Shown: positions 1 through 4,577 of the stretch, piece after piece | Layout: each line of letters starts with the position of its first letter | How positions within the stretch are numbered: the first letter of the stretch is position 1 | DNA from: Rhodococcus sp. (in: high G+C Gram-positive bacteria) | GTDB lineage: Bacteria; Actinomycetota; Actinomycetes; Mycobacteriales; Mycobacteriaceae | Assembly (NCBI GenBank): GCA_012515885.1 | Contig: JAAYXN010000222.1 | Span: 1 to 7,153, forward strand | Direction of reading: 5' to 3' | Length of the DNA: 7,153 nt | Made by a program: the position numbers and the translations under genes | Notes under the pieces: model-generated | Seen by the model: only the letters and a program-made list of their open reading frames with translations | Database searches by the model: none | What the model was told of the DNA's origin: nothing

Positions 1-226
1 ACATCGTCAGTGTGTCGGGGTCATCAAAGCTGATACCGGGAGCCTGCGGGTCAGCCACCGCCAGGCTGGGGAGGGCAGGAAGCGCCGGGCCGTCATCGGT
101 AGTTTCGGTAGCACCGCATCCAGCAACAATCGTGACTAGCGCTGCGCTCGCCAACGCACGGCGCCGCGGCTGCTGTCGGCGGCGATCGTGCCCGGAACCG
201 TGCGCGGAACCGTGCCCGGGCGCCAC
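1..226 (-). CDS. Putative lipoprotein, N-terminal 75 residues (cut by left edge)
   Basis: The minus strand from GTG at 226 is open to the window edge and encodes 75 residues. The start has an arginine-rich n-region (RRRQQPRRR, residues 15-23), a hydrophobic stretch (about 24-34) and a lipobox VAGC with the lipidated cysteine at residue 37. An acidic, Ala/Pro-rich linker (GATETTDDGPALPALP) follows, typical of an actinobacterial lipoprotein anchored on the outer face of the membrane. The GTG shares one base with the TAG stop of the upstream lipoprotein gene (TAGTG). A GGGAGAA ribosome binding site lies six bases before it, so the two are probably translationally coupled. Residues 3-14 (PGHG-SAHG-SGHD) come from a 12-base tandem repeat. 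The twin arginines lack the rest of a Tat consensus, so the export route is open. The mature domain is outside the window and its function is unknown. Confidence 0.75.
   Translation of the reverse strand, partial: MAPGHGSAHGSGHDRRRQQPRRRALASAALVTIVAGCGATETTDDGPALPALPSLAVADPQAPGISFDDPDTLTM
185..220 (-). repeat. Three imperfect 12-base tandem repeats inside a lipoprotein start
   Basis: On the plus strand three consecutive 12-mers read ATCGTGCCCGGA, ACCGTGCGCGGA and ACCGTGCCCGGG. Each differs from the next at two positions. On the coding (minus) strand they give the tetrapeptides PGHG, SAHG and SGHD just before the arginine cluster of the signal peptide. The array keeps the reading frame and probably arose by slippage. 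It lengthens only the n-region, so an effect on function is not evident. Confidence 0.7.
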
Positions 227-1206
227 TATTTGTTCTCCCATCGCACCGTGTTGTTGGTGGTCTGGCGTAGGGCGGCGACACCATCAGGGTCGGTGTAGAG
301 CTGCTCGCCCGCGATGCTCGCATCACCATCTAGAGGCAGTGGCTGACCAAGGTCCACGACCGCTCGGCCGGTGCCGACAGTCTCGTACTGCTTGATTTGC
401 AGGGTGCCCGCTTCCTGAGGCAGCACCCACGTGTCAGTTTTCGGAGCCTGAGTGAGCGTGTATTCGACGGTGACGCGGTCGCCGTCGCGCTCAACGAGCG
501 TGACGGTCATGGTCTGCTCAAGCGCGATTCCACTCACGACTTGTTGGCGAACTGTCCACTGCGCGCCGATACCCACCGGCTGGGTGGGGAAAACAACGGT
601 GCGGTAGACGCTTTGGTGCAGTGCCTGCTCGATCGCTGATCGCGCGAGATCGGTGGCAGCGTCGGCTGGCCGCAGACGTAGTGCTGTGACGGAACCGTTG
701 GGTTGGATGGTGAGCCCAGCTCCGGATCCGTGACTGTTTTCCAACGCCGAGTTCAGCGGCTCGTTCGGACTCGATGCATCGGCGATGGTGAAGTCGACTA
801 TCGCCGCTTCAGCGTCGTCGGTGTTGTCTCGGATCTGTGAATCGAGAGTCAACGTGATCTCTGGCGACGAAAAATCTTGCACATTCTGAATATCGATCTG
901 TTGCGAGACCTTAGCCTCGCTGGTGAACGTCGTCCGCTGCGTTGTGCCAGGACTAAGGGTGTAGGAGATCGGTGAGCGCGGCTCAGCGCCAGCATCAACC
1001 AGTTCAACGGTTGCAGCCGATACCGGGACGGTGATCTCGCCAGGGACGCTGGCGCTGGCTGGGGCGTCGTCAGTGCTGCCGCCGCAACCAGCGAGCACCG
1101 CCCCCATGAACGTTGCAGCCATGACGACGGGGCCGACACGACGCGGGCTTGACCATCCGATATGACGGAAGCGGGCGAAACGGGGTGGGGTGGGCTGCGC
1201 GTGCAC
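226..1206 (-). CDS. Putative lipoprotein (DUF6263-like)
   Basis: A 326-residue predicted lipoprotein. The basic N-terminal region (residues 9-23, including PRR at 21-23) is followed by a hydrophobic segment and the lipobox LAGC with the acceptor cysteine at residue 41. A flexible Ser/Ala/Asp-rich linker follows (about 42-65). The rest contains no further membrane span and looks beta-rich. Its pattern, with an early YTLSPGTTQRTTF segment, a central FPTQPVGIGAQW motif and a later VTLVERDGDRVTVEYTL strand pair, resembles proteins annotated as DUF6263. That assignment is from memory and tentative. The start is GTG at 1206. The next in-frame ATG (residue 29) would delete the positive n-region and is unlikely. 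No good Shine-Dalgarno precedes the GTG, but a TACCCT hexamer six bases upstream suggests a leaderless mRNA. The gene diverges from lspA, whose product should process it. The biological role is unknown. Confidence 0.85.
   Translation of the reverse strand: MHAQPTPPRFARFRHIGWSSPRRVGPVVMAATFMGAVLAGCGGSTDDAPASASVPGEITVPVSAATVELVDAGAEPRSPISYTLSPGTTQRTTFTSEAKVSQQIDIQNVQDFSSPEITLTLDSQIRDNTDDAEAAIVDFTIADASSPNEPLNSALENSHGSGAGLTIQPNGSVTALRLRPADAATDLARSAIEQALHQSVYRTVVFPTQPVGIGAQWTVRQQVVSGIALEQTMTVTLVERDGDRVTVEYTLTQAPKTDTWVLPQEAGTLQIKQYETVGTGRAVVDLGQPLPLDGDASIAGEQLYTDPDGVAALRQTTNNTVRWENK
233..239 (-). promoter_or_regulatory. Ribosome binding site of the downstream lipoprotein
   Basis: GGGAGAA on the minus strand lies six bases upstream of the GTG at 226, within the last codons of the preceding gene. 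It supports the GTG as the true start of the edge-truncated lipoprotein. Confidence 0.6.
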
Positions 1207-1294
1207 CCGTCCAGGGTATAGGTGCCGGGCGTGTGGTCGAGTTAGGAAACGAAGCGGTGTGCTTGCCGCATGTTGCGTAGTGGATGATGGACAG
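1207..1294. promoter_or_regulatory. Divergent intergenic region between lipoprotein gene and lspA
   Basis: This 88-base spacer separates two genes pointing away from each other, so it should hold promoters for both. Minus strand: TACCCT (see separate entry). Plus strand: TTGCCG at 1263 resembles a -35 box and GATGAT at 1283-1288 resembles an actinobacterial -10 box, but the spacing between them (14 bases) is too short for a standard pair. I see no clear operator palindrome or riboswitch-like fold. Confidence 0.45.
1213..1218 (-). promoter_or_regulatory. Candidate -10 box for a leaderless lipoprotein transcript
   Basis: On the minus strand TACCCT fits the mycobacterial -10 pattern TANNNT and ends six bases before the GTG at 1206. 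Transcription would then start at or next to the start codon, giving a leaderless mRNA. This is common in Mycobacteriales and consistent with the absence of a convincing Shine-Dalgarno sequence. The overlapping TATACC is an alternative register. No -35 box stands out. Confidence 0.3.
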
Positions 1295-1969
1295 GTGAGT
1301 CACGACCCTACGCCTGACCCCGAAGTGTCACCTCCTGACCAGACGTCGCTTCACGACGACAGCGACGCGGCACCTGTTAAGGCGCAGTCGCCGCGTCGGC
1401 ATCGCATGCGGTTGCTCCTCGGGATTGCGGTAGCAATTCTAGTATTTGACCTGGTCACGAAGATTGCTGCTGTCGCCTTCATTCAGCCGGGGTCACCGAT
1501 CTGGCTGATTGGTGATGTCGTGTCGTTGCGTCTTGTCCGCAACCCGGGTGCTGCCTTCTCGATGGCGACGAGCATGACGTGGTTGCTGACAATTGTGGCG
1601 ATTGCGGTGGTCATCGGTGTCGTCAAAATTGGTCGCACCTTGCAGTCGTCCTGGTGGGCGTGGGGTCTGGGGCTGATACTTGGCGGTGCGCTAGGCAACC
1701 TCGTTGACCGATTTTTCCGGTCCCCGGGTGTGATGCGTGGGCACGTCGTCGATTTTGTTTCTGTTGGCTGGTGGCCCGTCTTTAACGTCGCCGATTCGGC
1801 CATCGTGTGTGGTGCTGTGCTGCTGGTCGCTCTGACCCTGTTTGGTGTGGAACCAGAGGGGAAGAAGAAGGACGATCAGGAAGAGCCAGCACAGGGCAAA
1901 ACAGCACAGAGTGAATCAGCGCACGGCGAATCGAAACAGGGCGAGCCTCGGGAGGGGGAGTCACAGTGA
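1295..1969 (+). CDS. lspA: Lipoprotein signal peptidase (signal peptidase II)
   Basis: LspA is the membrane aspartyl protease that removes the signal peptide of diacylglyceryl-modified prolipoproteins just before the lipidated cysteine. With the GTG start the protein has 224 residues. A polar N-terminal tail of about 37 residues precedes four membrane segments (about 39-63, 92-112, 120-136 and 168-186). Family signatures are present: FDLVTK (Asp52), RNPGAAFS (82-89), GNLVDRFFR with catalytic Asp138, and FNVADS with catalytic Asp167. From memory the core closely matches M. tuberculosis LspA, which also has a polar N-terminal extension. The reading frame is open back to 1190, but that start would overlap the divergent lipoprotein gene. 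No strong Shine-Dalgarno precedes 1295. The C-terminal tail is hydrophilic and carries a five-copy pentapeptide repeat. The stop overlaps the next start (GTGA). Function is very likely; the exact start is less certain. Confidence 0.95.
   Translation: MSHDPTPDPEVSPPDQTSLHDDSDAAPVKAQSPRRHRMRLLLGIAVAILVFDLVTKIAAVAFIQPGSPIWLIGDVVSLRLVRNPGAAFSMATSMTWLLTIVAIAVVIGVVKIGRTLQSSWWAWGLGLILGGALGNLVDRFFRSPGVMRGHVVDFVSVGWWPVFNVADSAIVCGAVLLVALTLFGVEPEGKKKDDQEEPAQGKTAQSESAHGESKQGEPREGESQ
1889..1963 (+). repeat. Five degenerate 15-base repeats encoding an LspA C-terminal pentapeptide array
   Basis: The last part of lspA reads AQGKT, AQSES, AHGES, KQGEP, REGES, followed by Gln and the stop. These are five in-register pentapeptides (residues 199-223) with a loose consensus x-Q-G-E-S. 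At DNA level the period is 15 bases, with recurring CAG/GGC/GAA codons. The array is strongly hydrophilic, follows a KKKDDQEE charged stretch after the fourth membrane segment, and should be a disordered cytoplasmic tail. The last copy also contains the ribosome binding site for the next gene. Confidence 0.65.
1951..1960 (+). promoter_or_regulatory. Strong ribosome binding site within the lspA 3' end
   Basis: GGAGGGGGAG lies five bases before the GTG at 1966. It decides that start over the in-frame ATG at 1984, and it sits inside the last repeat codons of lspA, which favours translational coupling. Confidence 0.8.
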
Positions 1970-2892
1970 GAGAAACTCGTTCCATGCCTGTCCCTGATGG
2001 GCTTGATGAGATGCGTGTCGACGCTGGATTGGCGCGTTTATTGGGGTTGTCCCGGACGGTTGCGGCAACGCTCGCTGAGGAAGGCTCGGTCCTCGTCGAC
2101 GGCGCGCCCGCCGGAAAGTCGGATCGTTTGTCAGCGGGAAGCTGGCTTGAGGTTGAGCTTCCTGAGCCGCCGCGGCCACTGACCGTCGAGGCAGAACCTG
2201 TCGAGGGCATGGAGATTCTCTACGCCGACGACGACGTTGTGGCTGTCGACAAACCTGTGGGAGTGGCAGCACACGCCAGTGTCGGCTGGACGGGACCGAC
2301 CGTTGTCGGTGGCCTCGCAGCTGCGGGCTTCCGCATCTCAACGTCCGGTTCTCACGAGCGTCAGGGCATCGTGCATCGTCTGGATGTCGGCACTTCGGGC
2401 GTCATGGTGGTGGCGACATCCGAACGCGCATACACGGTGCTCAAGCGGGCATTTAAGCAACGCACCATCGATAAGCGCTACCACGCTCTTGTGCAGGGGC
2501 ACCCGGATCCGAGTAGCGGCACGATCGACGCACCGATTGGTCGTCATCGCAGCAGTGACTGGAAATTTACGGTGACCGCCGACGGCAAACCGAGCATCAC
2601 CCACTACGACACGGTCGAAGCGTTTCAGGCGGCGAGCCTGCTCGACATCCACCTCGAAACAGGCCGTACTCATCAGATTCGGGTCCACTTTTCGGCGCTG
2701 CGCCACCCCTGCTGCGGCGACCTCACATACGGCGCTGATCCGCGGCTCGCTGAGCGTTTGGGGCTCGAACGGCAGTGGCTGCATGCCCGCTCGCTGGGCT
2801 TTGCGCACCCCGCCGATGGCCGCTGGGTGGAAATCACCAGCGAGTACCCGCAGGACCTCAAGCACGCTCTAGACGTTTTGCGGAGGGCCTAG
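1966..2892 (+). CDS. RluA/RluD-family RNA pseudouridine synthase
   Basis: A 308-residue enzyme predicted to isomerise specific uridines to pseudouridine in RNA, probably 23S rRNA; the target site cannot be read from sequence. Residues about 16-66 form an S4-type RNA-binding domain (RVDAGLARLLGLSR, then a VLVDGAPA turn). The catalytic domain follows: ILYADDDVVAVDKPVGV (84-100), the RluA motif HRLDVGTSG with nucleophile Asp140, KRYHALVQG (170-178) and GRTHQIRVH (233-241). Length and domain order are normal for the family. From memory it matches M. tuberculosis Rv1540, which also lies directly after lspA. The GTG start overlaps the lspA stop by four bases and has a strong ribosome binding site. 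The stop directly abuts the next gene. A rare TTA leucine codon occurs at residue 25. The RluD subfamily is likely, but Rv1540-type proteins are not clearly assigned, so no symbol is given. Confidence 0.94.
   Translation: MRETRSMPVPDGLDEMRVDAGLARLLGLSRTVAATLAEEGSVLVDGAPAGKSDRLSAGSWLEVELPEPPRPLTVEAEPVEGMEILYADDDVVAVDKPVGVAAHASVGWTGPTVVGGLAAAGFRISTSGSHERQGIVHRLDVGTSGVMVVATSERAYTVLKRAFKQRTIDKRYHALVQGHPDPSSGTIDAPIGRHRSSDWKFTVTADGKPSITHYDTVEAFQAASLLDIHLETGRTHQIRVHFSALRHPCCGDLTYGADPRLAERLGLERQWLHARSLGFAHPADGRWVEITSEYPQDLKHALDVLRRA
2882..2887 (+). promoter_or_regulatory. Ribosome binding site of the membrane-anchored hypothetical gene
   Basis: GGAGGG lies five bases before the GTG at 2893, within the last codons of the pseudouridine synthase gene. 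The start follows the TAG stop without a gap, so ribosomes can reinitiate. Confidence 0.75.
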
Positions 2893-3555
2893 GTGGATCG
2901 CGGACGCTGGATCGGGGCTCTTGCGGCGTCAGCGATTGTGGCGCTTGTGCTCATCTTGGGAGTGACGGCGCCGACGTCACACCAGCGGTCCTTTGCCACG
3001 ACAGACACATTGGGTCCTGATGGTGGCGAGGACATCGCCACCTACCTGGGTCGGGCACGCGAATCGTTGGCGGAGCGTTCGGCCAGTGACGGCGATCTGT
3101 GGGCGCTGGTGTCGTTCCACGACCAGATCCGCTCTGATGAGATCCGCGGAGTTGTTGGGGACGTACGCGTTTCTGAACTGCGCTATCGCTTGCAGCTCGA
3201 TCGCGTGCAGACTCCGGTCGTGGACGTGCAGGTTGCTGACGGTGATGCGGCGCTGGCCGCTGCTGATGGCCACGCGATCAGTAAAGTGCAGCAGCTTGCC
3301 GGTTTCGACCAGCGGCAAGACGCCATCCACGAGGCGATGGTGCGGGGTCTGAACGAGCAGTGTGCGTGCATCGTGGGCGTGATCGTTCGCGGCACAGTAG
3401 ATGAACTGGAAGAGATCGCGAATCAGGCCCAGGTGCGCGCGGTCGAGGCACTTCCTCCCGACGCTATTCACGGATGGTTCGCGGTCCGACCCTTGCTGCC
3501 CGAATACGTCGATGTCGCGGTAGTTGGGCCCGATGACGGCGACGTTCCCCGGTGA
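2893..3555 (+). CDS. Hypothetical membrane-anchored protein with CxC motif
   Basis: A 220-residue protein whose specific function I do not recognise. A short basic start (MDRGRW) leads into one hydrophobic segment (about 7-26, GALAASAIVALVLILGVTAP). With no lipobox or clear cleavage site it should be an N-terminal anchor with about 190 residues outside the membrane. The outer part has a helical, charged region (45-90), then alternating strands (VRVSELRYRLQLDRV, VVDVQVADGDAA), then a CxC pair at Cys157/Cys159. After that comes a compact motif of strand, helix and strand: VGVIVRGTVDELEEIANQAQ, VRAVEALPP, and a FAVRPLLPEY segment. I have an impression of similar CxC-plus-VRAVE patterns in other actinobacterial membrane proteins, but no named family. 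Start GTG is supported by GGAGGG at 2882 and direct abutment to the preceding stop. The stop overlaps rarD by four bases. It is probably co-transcribed with lspA and the pseudouridine synthase gene. Confidence 0.8.
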   Translation: MDRGRWIGALAASAIVALVLILGVTAPTSHQRSFATTDTLGPDGGEDIATYLGRARESLAERSASDGDLWALVSFHDQIRSDEIRGVVGDVRVSELRYRLQLDRVQTPVVDVQVADGDAALAAADGHAISKVQQLAGFDQRQDAIHEAMVRGLNEQCACIVGVIVRGTVDELEEIANQAQVRAVEALPPDAIHGWFAVRPLLPEYVDVAVVGPDDGDVPR

Positions 3556-4541
3556 CAGCGTCCAATAGCGCCCCTGCAGGGGACGCTACCGACAACCACG
3601 CTGGGGCAGATAGCGCCGGAACCGACAGTGCTGGAGCTGCGAGTGCAGCGAAGTCGGCAGCTATTGGTGTTGCATGCGGCCTCGGCGCCTACTCCATTTG
3701 GGGCGCGTTCCCAGTATTTTTCGGGCTGCTGCGCGATACCGGACCTGTCGAAATTCTGGCGCACCGAGTGGTGTGGACGCTGGTGCTGATGCTGATTGTC
3801 GGCGCGATCGCAGGCAGGCTGGGCAAACTGCGTCGCCTTGATCGGCGGACCTGGCTGTTGGTGTGCGCGGCGTCCACAGCGATCGCCGTGAACTGGGGCA
3901 CCTACATTTTCGCGGTGGTCTCGAACCGCGTGGTGGAGGCAGCCCTCGGCTACTTCATCAACCCGCTGGTCAGCGTCCTCTTCGGAGTGGTTCTCTTTCG
4001 GGAACGGTTGACGAAACCGCAGATTGCGGCGCTAGTACTTGCAGTTGCAGCGGTTGTCGTCATCACGATTGGCTACGGTCATCTGCCCTATATCGCGCTG
4101 GTGTTGGCGCTGTCCTTCGCACTGTATGGCTTGGTGAAGAAGGTCGTGCGCCTTGATGCGGACACGAGCCTGACGGCCGAAGGGCTTGTGGCTTCCCCGC
4201 TGGCCATCGGCTACCTGGTCTTCCTCGCTATGACCGGTGCCGGGACGTTCTTTTCCGAAGGGCCGGGCCACGCTGCACTGCTCATGGCTACCGGTCCGGT
4301 CACGGCGTTGCCGCTGCTGCTTTTCGCGGTCGCTGCGCAACGGGTTCCGCTCAGCACGATGGGGATGTTGCAGTACCTGACGCCAGCATTGCAGATGGTG
4401 TGGGGAGTGCTCGTTTTGCAGGAAGACATGCCTGCGTCGAGGTGGGTCGGGTTCGGTCTGATTTGGATCGCGCTGGCGATTTTCACCGCAGACGCACTGG
4501 CCCGTGCGCGCCGTCGAAAAGCTGTCGGTACTACCGCCTAG
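3552..4541 (+). CDS. rarD: RarD-type EamA-family permease
   Basis: A 329-residue inner-membrane protein of the drug/metabolite transporter superfamily, RarD branch. After a polar, Ala/Ser/Gly-rich start of about 36 residues come roughly ten hydrophobic segments (about 37-59, 73-90, 101-122, 129-148, 156-175, 179-196, 213-231, 241-262, 268-289, 297-316). The RarD signature is clear: YSIWGAFPVFFGLL followed by EILAHRVVW (67-75). NWGTYIFAV and GYFINPLVSVLFGVVLFRERL (133-153) are also typical. The substrate is unknown; the historic chloramphenicol-sensitivity label of RarD does not establish function. The GTG start overlaps the upstream stop (GTGA). No strong ribosome binding site is visible, so it may depend on coupling. 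The N-terminal extension, with an ADSAG/TDSAG repeat, is longer than in typical RarD proteins of about 300 residues. No alternative start with a good binding site is apparent before the first membrane segment. Confidence 0.9.
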   Translation: MTASNSAPAGDATDNHAGADSAGTDSAGAASAAKSAAIGVACGLGAYSIWGAFPVFFGLLRDTGPVEILAHRVVWTLVLMLIVGAIAGRLGKLRRLDRRTWLLVCAASTAIAVNWGTYIFAVVSNRVVEAALGYFINPLVSVLFGVVLFRERLTKPQIAALVLAVAAVVVITIGYGHLPYIALVLALSFALYGLVKKVVRLDADTSLTAEGLVASPLAIGYLVFLAMTGAGTFFSEGPGHAALLMATGPVTALPLLLFAVAAQRVPLSTMGMLQYLTPALQMVWGVLVLQEDMPASRWVGFGLIWIALAIFTADALARARRRKAVGTTA

Positions 4542-4544
4542 ACT
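4539..4544 (+). promoter_or_regulatory. Candidate -10 box of a dnaE promoter
   Basis: TAGACT fits the TANNNT -10 pattern and includes the TAG stop codon of rarD. Transcription starting near the G at 4550 would leave a leader of about 28 bases carrying the dnaE ribosome binding site. No -35 box is evident, as the region 17-18 bases upstream reads gaaaag. Read-through from the upstream operon is equally possible. Confidence 0.3.
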
Positions 4545-4565
4545 CGGCTGTGCTCCCCAATCTTC

Positions 4566-4573
4566 GAAAGAGG
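4566..4573 (+). promoter_or_regulatory. dnaE: Ribosome binding site of dnaE
   Basis: GAAAGAGG lies four bases before the ATG at 4578 and is one deletion away from AAAGGAGG. It supports this ATG as the start of dnaE. Confidence 0.7.
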
Positions 4574-4577
4574 CGTC

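Noticed and set aside
12..395. 127-codon plus-strand open frame across the lipoprotein pair
   Set aside because: It is antisense to two well-supported lipoprotein starts and its translation is Arg/Cys/Pro-rich nonsense typical of a high-GC shadow frame.
1263..1288. TTGCCG and GATGAT as a -35/-10 pair for lspA
   Set aside because: The spacer is only 14 bases, too short for a standard promoter. Each box alone is weak, so it is mentioned only within the spacer entry.
1190..1294. An earlier in-frame ATG that would lengthen lspA by 35 residues
   Set aside because: It would overlap the divergent lipoprotein start, has no binding site, and the added Cys/Arg-rich sequence does not resemble LspA. 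The GTG at 1295 gives an N-terminus like that of the mycobacterial protein.
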